A stretch of DNA of 29,486 bases from the IMG/VR virus record IMGVR_UViG_3300028394_000245, positions 1-29,486 of that record; one strand, written 5' to 3'. Shown here in pieces: positions 7,422 to 16,169 of the stretch (positions within the stretch are counted from its first letter, which is position 1; each line of letters opens with the position of its first letter). A program made the position numbers and the translations under genes. The stretch is from a virus. Under the pieces are notes generated by a model. That model was not told where the DNA came from and did no database searches. It was given only the letters and a program-made list of their open reading frames with translations.

Positions 7422-10400
7422 TTACCGTTGAACTCCGGTGAGTGGCGCCACAATTGCGGTGGGGCCAGTGACCTCTCCTTCCACCAACGCCTCAATGCCG
7501 TCGATGGTGCGGTTGACCTGGGCGCTCGGCAAGCCCGTGAACGCGCCAAGCGTGTTGATGGCCGCTCTGCGGAAGGCGCGGTCGAACTCAAGCTGGCCCG
7601 CCTGCGTGGCAAGCCCGTAGACCTCGCCGACGGCCCGCAGGCCAGCAGGACCACCGTAGCCCATGCGAGCGCCCTCGGCGCCCGTTACAAGCTGCGCGGC
7701 CCCACCAAACTCACGGACGATGACCATCGTGCCCATGAGGTAGGACAGTTCTTCGGCGGCAAGCTTGCGGGCAAGCGCCTCAGGATCAAGTTCGTCCTCG
7801 CCAGCGTCGGGCTGGATTATGCTCTTGATGGCGTAGCCGAGCACGACCGGGACCACTAGCAGTATGGCGTAATCGGCGGCCAGCTTGCCCTTGCTTCGAG
7901 CCGTCATCGTCTGCACGGCGGTCATGTTGTAGACGGTATTCATGTACGAATAGAACACCGTGAACAGCTTCATGGCTGGCCCGCCGCGCTCCACGGCCGC
8001 CAGGTCCGAGACAAGGCCGCTACCCTGCGAGTCGCGCACCGCCTGGTCGGCGAGGGCCACAGCCCTGGCATCGTCCTTCCCAGCATCAAGCGCCTTCTGG
8101 TACGCGCCGAGCCAGGTCGGGATATCCACCGACCGCTGCATGTTCATCATCAGGAAGTAGGTGCCGGCCGTCACCCGACGGGCCACCTCTGTCTGTCCGC
8201 GTACACGGTTCTTGATCTCGTTGATCTCGCGGAACTGCGTGCGGCCGCGCTCGGCCATGAACGAACTCTTCTCGGCGACCATCTTGGACGACTCGAACGG
8301 ACTCGTCGAGAACTGCACGATTCCCTGCCCAACGTACTTGGCACCGATGCGGACGATGCTCTGGTTGAAGCCAGTGACTTGCATGGCCGCGCTTACCACG
8401 TTAAACCCGAGGCCCGATGCGCTGATGCCCTGCCGGAGCCAGGACAGGACCGACTCGCCGGCAACCTGCTGGCCCCGCGCCCCAGTCGCGTTGTCCTTCG
8501 ACCAGTCGCGCAGCTGCTTCAAGAACTCCGGCCCACGCGTCTCGCGGACGGCGTTGGCGAACTGCGTGTCCCTCAGCAGACGGTTCGTGGAGATAAGCCA
8601 TTCATGCCACGACAGATCGTGGATCACGTCGTTCACCCCGCTGAACGCGGCGTCGAGCGTGTACAGGAGCGGCCTGTCACGGACCTCCTTGGCACGTGCC
8701 TTGACGAACGACCGCCGAGTGGTGGCTGCCGTATAAGCGCCCTGTAGTTCGCGCTTGGCGTCCTCGGCCGCGTCCACGGTCGCCACCCGGTCGGATGCCA
8801 CCGGATCGTACTTGACCGGGTAGTAGCCGCCCTGGAGGGCGACCTCCTTGCCGTCCGACGTGCGGACGGTGAACGGCACGGGCGTCACCCAGGTCGGCTC
8901 CTTGCCATACAGCCGGCGCTCCTTGGCGGCGATTTCCGGGCGGTATCCGTCGATGAAGTCCCATACCTGCTGCACGGCCATCCATTCAGCCTCGGTCAGG
9001 CTCTCAAGGACGGGCTGCAGCTTTTCCATCGTCCAGCCTTCGCCGTCGAGGAGACGCTGGCGGTTGCCGTCGTTGCCGAGATTTAGGGCAATGGAAATAC
9101 GCGCCTCGCGGTTCAGGCTACGACCGATGGACGGGAAGAACATCCCCTTGCCACCCATGTTGCCGAGCGCGAACACGGGCTTCAGGATCTCGCCGAGCTT
9201 CAGGGACGCCTCGGCCCGCATGCGCGTCTCCATGTCGGAGGCGTCGTTCGCCGTGCGGATGATGGTGTTCCAGAGCGGTCCATCCTCCTTGCCGCCGTCG
9301 AGGATGCGGGCGATGGACGCCGCTTTCAGATGCTGAGCAGCGAACCCGCGCAGGAACGCCGCCGTGCGGCCGATCCCGGTCAGTGGCGTGCGAGGGTCGA
9401 TCTGGAGTTCGCGCACCTTGCCGACCGCACGGATGCGGGTGACGATCTCGTCGCGCACTTCCTCGAACGCAGCACGTTCCTCGGCCAAACGCATCTTCTG
9501 CTCGTTCTTGCCGATGTGCTCGATCTGACGGACGGCGTCCACCAGGTCGCGGAACTCGCTGACCTTCAGTTCCTTGTAGTTGACGCGGCGTGCCTCGTCG
9601 GTGATCTCTTCGGCGATGTCCGGCACCACGCCAGCAGCCTCAAGGTCGGCGAGGTACTTTGCCATCGTGCGGCGCTCGTCGAGACGCTTCAGGCTGACCT
9701 GGGCCACCTCGAACCGCTCGAGCAGGCTGGCAATCTGGTCAGCCGCGGCAGCGCCCATGCGCTTGACGTTGCTGTCGCGCATCACGCCGCGCAGGTACTT
9801 GACCTGCTTGTCCACGTATTCCTTGACCCGCAGCGCCTCGGCGGCGAGCTGGTTCTGGTAGAGCTGCGCACGCTTGGCGCGGATCAGCGCCTGCTGCGGA
9901 TCAGCGCCATATCGCTTCCGCAATTCATCAATTCGTGCCTGCGCCTTCTGAACGGCATCCGCCTGGGCGGCCAATGCTTCCGCCACGCGCACGTCTTCCG
10001 GCGCACCAACTGCTGCGGCTTCGTTATACGCACGTGTGTATGCGGCTTTTCCAGCAGCGACCGGATCACGCGAGGAATTTATCTGCGTGGCGTCGCGTGC
10101 AGCCCTGGACTCGGCAGCAACAAACTCGCTCGGGCGCACTTCGCGGACGGTCATGTCAGAGATCATGTCGGCGGCAACCTGCTTGGCTGACTCGAGCATG
10201 ACGCGCACTGGCTGCGTCGCCTTGGCAATGTGCCGCAGCTCCACGGCCACGAACCGAGCGCGGGCCTCGTTGTGAAGCGCCTTCTGCACCTCGGCCTCGA
10301 GCGCCGCGGGGGTGTTCATTTCACCGAACCGTCGAAGCATCTCTGCATCCGTGCGTTCAGCAACCGCTTCCTTCATGGGCTTGGCGGCGAGCAGGGCGCG

Positions 10401-13400
10401 GACCATCTCGTCGCCGCTGCCGTAGCCGAACGTCTCGGCGACAACATCGGGGTCCAGCCCGTCCTTCCCAAGCATCCCATACTTGCCCGTCCCAAGCGGG
10501 GTGATGTCCGGGCGCACGTTTGCCGGCACGGCCATTCCCGTGGCGCGGATTGGCTCGACGCTTTCGGCCGACGGCATGCCGGCATACATGGCGCGGACTT
10601 TCTCGATGTCCAAACGGTGCGTTCCTTCAACCTCCACCTCGGCCCCGTCCGTGTCCACGAATCGACCGTAGCGCAGATAGGTCATGACCCGGTACACGGG
10701 TTCCACCTTGACGGCAGCGGCCACCTCGGCGGTGACTTCCTTACGCTTGGCTTCGTGCTTCTTCTGAAGGTCGCGCAGGATGCGGGCGCGTGCGTTCCCA
10801 AGCCACTGAAGCTGCCGCATGCTGGCGGTGTTCAGGTCGGTGACAGCAGCATCCGTAGCCTCCTGCTGCATGGCCTGGTACGCCGCCCACTCGGCGTCTG
10901 CCATGCCGCTCTCGGCCTGCGTCTGGAACAGACCCTTCATGCCACTGATGGCTTCCTGCCGCTTGATCTGCTCCTCGGATGCGAGCATGCGGTCGAACAC
11001 AGAGCGCACTTCGGACGTGAGGATCGGGAGGTCGGTGCCAAACTCGCGGCGATAGATCGCGTTTAAATCATCGCGAATCGACTTGTACACGCGGCGCATC
11101 CACGCAGCAAGACGGTCGAACACGCCGCGCAGCTCCACGCTTGGAGCCTTGCCTTCGTACAGGTAAATCTCGAAGTTGTAGGTGACCTTCTCCTCAAGCG
11201 GCCTGCGCTGGTCGATGGTCATCGTCTCGTAGTTGTCCAGGCGCTCCTGGGGCGTGGCCCCTTCCACGCCCATGAACACGAACAACGTATCAAGGTCATC
11301 CATCACACGCGCCGGCGGCGTGGCGCTTCGCGCCATGCGGAGGTACTCGGCGATGCGAAGGTGGATCAATTCGTGCGAGAGCGTCGATACGTCGCCGCCC
11401 TTGCCGACGAGTACGTTCAGAGTTCGCGGGTCGAATCCGCCGCGGGCTGGGCCGGCAGCGGCCTGCTCAAGGATGCCAGCCCGTCCTGCGGGTTGTTCTC
11501 CGGCTGCGGATCGCGCACGAATGGCATCGGCATTCGCAGCAGCCTCGTCAGCAAGGCGCTTTCCTTCTCCCGTGCCGCCGCCTCGGTCGGCCCACTTTGC
11601 GGCTTGCTCTTTGAGGCGCTGCTGGTTGACTTCCGGTCGGGTGTACCACGGGGCATTGCCACTCTCCGATACTTTAAATTTAGATGGGATAACCTTGTTG
11701 CCGGCCTTCTTGATTTCTGACAAGAACTTTCGGAACGAGGCTACGCTGAAATCATACGTTCCGCCAAGTGGCGTGACATACCGAAACCACGGAATTCCAT
11801 CACGGTCACGGTTGTATTGGGCGCCATACTCATACGCTCCGTATTCGCCTTCCTTACCGGACACTTTGGCAATTGCCTGGTCATCTCCCTTTGCATCAAG
11901 CAAGATGGCATCCAATGTGGCATGCGCGGCTTCCTGTTGGCTAAAGGCAACCCATGTTTCCCAATGGTAGCGTCCAATGCTTGCATCTTGCGGACGGCCA
12001 AGTTTGGCATACAACTCATCAATACGGCTTGCGAGCTGCCTTTCAATTGCTTCATAAACAAGAATGCCGCGGACACCTTCTGTGATTGCGTTCAATGACG
12101 ATCCGGCCAACTTCTTACCGTCATTGCTCATCACGCCGTCATACAAATTGGTGTCGGAAAATCTTCCGTCATCCCACAATTGCCGAACTTGAACGCGATC
12201 TAGCACCATTACGTCGTTGAATCCAGCAACAAGAAGAGTGAACGAAACAACCTTGTTGTCAATACCAACACCTTCGCCAAACGTGGAAAACTCCCGACGA
12301 ATCATCTTTCCGGTTTGATTCGGATCAGACATCATCTCGTGCAGTCGCTGTAGGTTCGACTTTCCGTCTGGGCCGATGGCTCCCATCTTCAACAGGAAGT
12401 TCTGGCCGAACGCATTGAGGTTGTGCGTTGCGCCGGCACCAGGCTGACCGCTTCCCTTCGGTGCTACTGACTTCGCCCATTTTTCATAGGCTTCAAGATC
12501 GTTTTCCGTAAACTGTCCTTGTGCTGCCTTGCGAATCCATTCATCAGCACCATTGAATGCGTCGATGAACAATGATTCCTGCGTGTATGGGCTGACGCCT
12601 CGAGACAGGAACGACCACAGGAACAACTTTCCGGTAGTTACGACATCAAGCTCGTTGTTCGTGTATGCGCGCCGGAACTCTCGAGCGTTGTCAAATCCGT
12701 GAGTTGCATCGGCGATCTGTCCTTCGGTGAGCGTCGATAGACGCTCAAACGAACCATCTCCGTTCGTATCTCGAATGAAGGCATACGGGGGAACCGGAAC
12801 GTCGTCGCTGCCGAAGGCGTAGGCCAGCATCTGTGCCCATGCTTCCGGCGATTGTCCAGCATCCGGGAACTGCTGAAGGATGCCATCAATATTCTCCAAC
12901 TGTTTTGCGGCGTTCTTGTTTGTCGTTCCTGTCAAAATCAATGGCTTGACCGGAAGCACCGCATTCGGAGTGATCTTGACACGCAGCCTCGGCCAGAATC
13001 CCATCTTGTTTTCCTCGGCGACACCAACACCTGGTGCATTTGCGCCGGCAAAAACAGCAGCCGCCTGCTCGAACAGCTTCGGGCTGGTGATGTCAAAGCG
13101 GCGCGACAACGGGACGATGTTGCCTTGCTCGTCATACGTGACGGGATCGGCAGACTTGACTTGCTCTGGGCGAGTGGCTACATAGAACGTCGATCTGTAG
13201 TCTTCGGTGTTTCGGAGCGTATTGATGTTCTGCTGCGAAATAGTTTCCAAATCACCGTTGATGATTCCCTCGATGCTCAACTCGCCTTCGTTCCAAGTCG
13301 GATCGAATTGCGACTTCACGTTCTCGATCTTGCCTGGATTCAGGTAAAGATCCATGCGACGGCCATACCAGCCTTCCGTCGAGCTGGTCAGCCAAATGCC

Positions 13401-16169
13401 GGGTCCACTCTGCATTCGCTCGATATCAAACGATGTGAATGGCTGTTCCGACTTTGTGAAGTGGTACACGGGAATTGTGTATCCACTTGCCATCGCCGCC
13501 TCATCCACCATGCGCTGCGCTGCTTCCATGTCGCCGCGCTCGACCGCCGCGAGGTAGTCGGCGTCCATGCGGGAGATGGCCGCCTGCTCAAGCGGCCCCT
13601 CCGCCTGTTGCGCTGCTGACGTTTCCCCTGGCGCAAATTTTGCCTCCAGCTTCGCACGCATTTCCGCTTCACGCTGGGCTTGTTTTTCTTCGTGTCGCTT
13701 CAGATCGGCTTCGGTTGCATAGGTGGCAATTACCTGACCCCTTGAAGCGACCTGCCCATTACGACGAATGATGGGACGGATGGTTTGCTTGATCGTGTCC
13801 GGTTCTTGGTTCCTTTCGTCAACTTCCTCCCAAGAAACCACCTCAACTTCAACCCATCCGTCTACGTATTTTTCCCCAATGGGGTTATGGATTTCAATTC
13901 CACGCTGTTGCATGAACGCATCAAGCTTGGCAAGCATTCCTTCCACTGCGGCAAGCATGTTGGCATCTAGGTTTTGACGATTATTGTTGAGGCGATTGCG
14001 AAGCCGCCATGCCTGATTGGCAATTTCCACATCGTCGTTGGCGTTGATTGCGTCGTTTAGGCGACGCACGGAATCCTTGATTCCGGCCACGGCCTTGGCA
14101 ATAGGATTCAAACTTTCAAGTTTTTCGTTTGCAACCTTTGCGTTCTGTTCTTCAATGCGTGCCGATAGTTCGCCCAAAGCGGTTTGGAGTGGATTGGTTT
14201 CGGTGTCAGTAAGCGGAGCAACTGCCTGTGATGGCGCAACTGGTGCAGCCATACCTTCGCCGCGCACCTGCAATGGCACGCCGCGCTCGCGCTGGTACTG
14301 CGCCGGCGTCATCCCGGCCTCGGCCGCGTCCACGACCACCATCGCCTGACGCAGCTTGGCAATCGTCCGCGCCTCGATGTCGGTGAACTGGCCGACCGCA
14401 CGAATCTGCTCAAACGCCTCGTCCTCAACTTGCTGCGCCTCGGCGACGAACGCCGCGTCGGCTTCCTGCTTCGCTGCAAGGATCGTGCGCGCCTCCTCCA
14501 CAACCGCCTGCCGCTCAGCCTCGAACGCCTGCGCTTCGGTCGCGCTCATGGCGTCCGGCGACAAACGCATGTGCGGCAGCAGCGCGTTCCCAAGTTCCGT
14601 GTTGGCGAGCCGAGCGCCAAACTGCGAGGTCGGGATGGTCACGTCGCCGCCCGTCTCCACGGCCTGTTCCAGACGTTCGCGGATGCCAGGGAGGAGTTCC
14701 TCGAGCTGCGCCGTCGTGGTGCCGCTCTGCGCGAGCACGTCACGGGCGGTGGCCGCGTCTACGTAGATCGTCTCTGCCGGCGTGTCCTGGGCCTGTGCGG
14801 CAAGGAAACGCTCGTATCCCTGCGGGTTGCGCTGGGCAAGTTTGCTTTCCTTGCGGTTCTCGGCGAGGCCGTTGAAGAAGTCCTGCTGCCGCTGCGTGGC
14901 GCTGGCGCGGCGCAGGTCAACAACGAGGTTCGCGCCGGGGCCGATGCCGCCGAGAAGGGCAGACGCCATGCCGCCGTATGCAAACGCCTCAATGACGCGG
15001 CCCGTGGCATCGCGCAGGCTCGTCTCGCTGTCGATCCCATCCGCTGCCTTGGCGATCTCCTCGGACGCGATGGCGACGATTTCCTGCAATCCTTCTTCGG
15101 ACGCCTCGCCTCCGACCTGGAGGCCATATGCCTTGCCAGCCGCGACGAGCGCCGAGCGCATGGTTGGCTGCGCGATGGCCTTGGAAACCTCCTTGCGGAT
15201 CACCTTGGACGCGAGTGCCTTAAACGGAGCGGCCGCGATCTTCATGCCGACCACTTCGATCAGACCGTTTAGGAAACCGCCGGCGATGGCTGCCGGGATA
15301 GCCGCGTCATCGGACACTCCCTGCTCGCGCATGTCGAGGTACAGGTTTCCGGCCTCCATCGTCCCCGTTCCAGCCATAACACCTGCCGTTGCGCCAAGTG
15401 CGCCACCAGCCACGGTGCCCGGCGGACCTGCCAAGCTGCCGAGCGCAGCGCCGCCAACGGTTGCTGTGCCGATAGTACGAAGCTGGCTGACGTTCTGCGC
15501 GATCATCTCTGCCGCGGAACCAACCAGTCCCTGCTGGCCGAGCGCCTGCATGCGCTGCGTGAGTTCTTTGGCACGGTCAAAATCGCCAGGTTCAGCGAAC
15601 CCAGCCATCGCCTTCGCACCAATATCGCCGCGCTTGGACACAATTGCCCCGCGCTCGTAACCCGCGCCGACCACACGGAACAATCCGCCCTGGGTCTGAA
15701 GCATCGCAGCCTCAAGCACCAGCGGTCGAAGCATGGACAGGACACCGACATCGTCGCTCGCCTGCGCGGCAAACTCACGGTCGGCGATGTATCTGGCGAG
15801 GACCGGGTCTTTCCGCAGGAGATCCATGCGCTCCGTGTCCTGGACCATTGCCTGCCGTCGCATTTCGGCCATGTTCCGCAACGCGATGTCCTGCCCGACG
15901 CCGAATCGCTTGCCGAGAACGTCGGCCTGCGCGGCCTCGTCGGGGTTCACCTCGGATGCAGCCATGAGCGAGGACGCCATGTCCTGTTTCCGCTGCGCGG
16001 CAATGTCCTGCACGGCGCGGTCAATGTTCATGTCCACGGGTTCCGGCGCTGGCATCGGGATGCCAGACATGCCAACGACCGCCTTCTCAATGGCGTCGAA
16101 ACCGGGGTCCGTGGGATTTTGGGAAAGCGCGAAGCGCGCCATCTGCTGGTTGATATCGGGTTCAATCAT
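7422..16169 (-). CDS. Giant (2,915-residue) polyvalent ejection protein, gp16-like position, with ART-like and HExxH metallopeptidase-like domains
   Basis: By position this is the last internal virion/ejection protein, after gp14- and gp15-like genes. Visible regions are: a Gly/Ala-rich hydrophobic stretch at about 232-272, possibly membrane-inserting; a polyvalent-protein-type module at about 468-545; and an ADP-ribosyltransferase-like domain starting near 900 (VYHFT, H903). That domain has a GIWLTSS strand and an end segment with QVKSADPVTYDEQGN, and is preceded by the typical DADYLAAVERGD helix. A zincin-like site, HELIH at 1599-1603, has a likely third ligand at E1659/E1660 before a YLYEGKAPS segment. 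Coiled coils fill about 1750-2240, and a C-terminal module has a hydrophobic span at about 2760-2784. No lytic transglycosylase was recognised. ATG 16169 overlaps the previous stop as ATGA with AGGAAAG upstream, and is preferred over ATG 16193. Confidence 0.85.
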   Translation of the reverse strand: MIEPDINQQMARFALSQNPTDPGFDAIEKAVVGMSGIPMPAPEPVDMNIDRAVQDIAAQRKQDMASSLMAASEVNPDEAAQADVLGKRFGVGQDIALRNMAEMRRQAMVQDTERMDLLRKDPVLARYIADREFAAQASDDVGVLSMLRPLVLEAAMLQTQGGLFRVVGAGYERGAIVSKRGDIGAKAMAGFAEPGDFDRAKELTQRMQALGQQGLVGSAAEMIAQNVSQLRTIGTATVGGAALGSLAGPPGTVAGGALGATAGVMAGTGTMEAGNLYLDMREQGVSDDAAIPAAIAGGFLNGLIEVVGMKIAAAPFKALASKVIRKEVSKAIAQPTMRSALVAAGKAYGLQVGGEASEEGLQEIVAIASEEIAKAADGIDSETSLRDATGRVIEAFAYGGMASALLGGIGPGANLVVDLRRASATQRQQDFFNGLAENRKESKLAQRNPQGYERFLAAQAQDTPAETIYVDAATARDVLAQSGTTTAQLEELLPGIRERLEQAVETGGDVTIPTSQFGARLANTELGNALLPHMRLSPDAMSATEAQAFEAERQAVVEEARTILAAKQEADAAFVAEAQQVEDEAFEQIRAVGQFTDIEARTIAKLRQAMVVVDAAEAGMTPAQYQRERGVPLQVRGEGMAAPVAPSQAVAPLTDTETNPLQTALGELSARIEEQNAKVANEKLESLNPIAKAVAGIKDSVRRLNDAINANDDVEIANQAWRLRNRLNNNRQNLDANMLAAVEGMLAKLDAFMQQRGIEIHNPIGEKYVDGWVEVEVVSWEEVDERNQEPDTIKQTIRPIIRRNGQVASRGQVIATYATEADLKRHEEKQAQREAEMRAKLEAKFAPGETSAAQQAEGPLEQAAISRMDADYLAAVERGDMEAAQRMVDEAAMASGYTIPVYHFTKSEQPFTSFDIERMQSGPGIWLTSSTEGWYGRRMDLYLNPGKIENVKSQFDPTWNEGELSIEGIINGDLETISQQNINTLRNTEDYRSTFYVATRPEQVKSADPVTYDEQGNIVPLSRRFDITSPKLFEQAAAVFAGANAPGVGVAEENKMGFWPRLRVKITPNAVLPVKPLILTGTTNKNAAKQLENIDGILQQFPDAGQSPEAWAQMLAYAFGSDDVPVPPYAFIRDTNGDGSFERLSTLTEGQIADATHGFDNAREFRRAYTNNELDVVTTGKLFLWSFLSRGVSPYTQESLFIDAFNGADEWIRKAAQGQFTENDLEAYEKWAKSVAPKGSGQPGAGATHNLNAFGQNFLLKMGAIGPDGKSNLQRLHEMMSDPNQTGKMIRREFSTFGEGVGIDNKVVSFTLLVAGFNDVMVLDRVQVRQLWDDGRFSDTNLYDGVMSNDGKKLAGSSLNAITEGVRGILVYEAIERQLASRIDELYAKLGRPQDASIGRYHWETWVAFSQQEAAHATLDAILLDAKGDDQAIAKVSGKEGEYGAYEYGAQYNRDRDGIPWFRYVTPLGGTYDFSVASFRKFLSEIKKAGNKVIPSKFKVSESGNAPWYTRPEVNQQRLKEQAAKWADRGGGTGEGKRLADEAAANADAIRARSAAGEQPAGRAGILEQAAAGPARGGFDPRTLNVLVGKGGDVSTLSHELIHLRIAEYLRMARSATPPARVMDDLDTLFVFMGVEGATPQERLDNYETMTIDQRRPLEEKVTYNFEIYLYEGKAPSVELRGVFDRLAAWMRRVYKSIRDDLNAIYRREFGTDLPILTSEVRSVFDRMLASEEQIKRQEAISGMKGLFQTQAESGMADAEWAAYQAMQQEATDAAVTDLNTASMRQLQWLGNARARILRDLQKKHEAKRKEVTAEVAAAVKVEPVYRVMTYLRYGRFVDTDGAEVEVEGTHRLDIEKVRAMYAGMPSAESVEPIRATGMAVPANVRPDITPLGTGKYGMLGKDGLDPDVVAETFGYGSGDEMVRALLAAKPMKEAVAERTDAEMLRRFGEMNTPAALEAEVQKALHNEARARFVAVELRHIAKATQPVRVMLESAKQVAADMISDMTVREVRPSEFVAAESRAARDATQINSSRDPVAAGKAAYTRAYNEAAAVGAPEDVRVAEALAAQADAVQKAQARIDELRKRYGADPQQALIRAKRAQLYQNQLAAEALRVKEYVDKQVKYLRGVMRDSNVKRMGAAAADQIASLLERFEVAQVSLKRLDERRTMAKYLADLEAAGVVPDIAEEITDEARRVNYKELKVSEFRDLVDAVRQIEHIGKNEQKMRLAEERAAFEEVRDEIVTRIRAVGKVRELQIDPRTPLTGIGRTAAFLRGFAAQHLKAASIARILDGGKEDGPLWNTIIRTANDASDMETRMRAEASLKLGEILKPVFALGNMGGKGMFFPSIGRSLNREARISIALNLGNDGNRQRLLDGEGWTMEKLQPVLESLTEAEWMAVQQVWDFIDGYRPEIAAKERRLYGKEPTWVTPVPFTVRTSDGKEVALQGGYYPVKYDPVASDRVATVDAAEDAKRELQGAYTAATTRRSFVKARAKEVRDRPLLYTLDAAFSGVNDVIHDLSWHEWLISTNRLLRDTQFANAVRETRGPEFLKQLRDWSKDNATGARGQQVAGESVLSWLRQGISASGLGFNVVSAAMQVTGFNQSIVRIGAKYVGQGIVQFSTSPFESSKMVAEKSSFMAERGRTQFREINEIKNRVRGQTEVARRVTAGTYFLMMNMQRSVDIPTWLGAYQKALDAGKDDARAVALADQAVRDSQGSGLVSDLAAVERGGPAMKLFTVFYSYMNTVYNMTAVQTMTARSKGKLAADYAILLVVPVVLGYAIKSIIQPDAGEDELDPEALARKLAAEELSYLMGTMVIVREFGGAAQLVTGAEGARMGYGGPAGLRAVGEVYGLATQAGQLEFDRAFRRAAINTLGAFTGLPSAQVNRTIDGIEALVEGEVTGPTAIVAPLTGVQR

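Noticed and set aside
9330-10190. Long + strand frames of up to about 290 codons inside the giant gene (also 10230-11066, 12852-13619 and 14782-15660)
   Set aside because: All lie antisense to the continuous giant gene, have odd amino-acid composition and lack good ribosome binding sites or neighbours in the same sense.
7422-16169. A lytic transglycosylase domain in the giant protein, as in T7 gp16
   Set aside because: No convincing transglycosylase motif was found. Its N-terminus is helical with a Gly-rich hydrophobic stretch instead.
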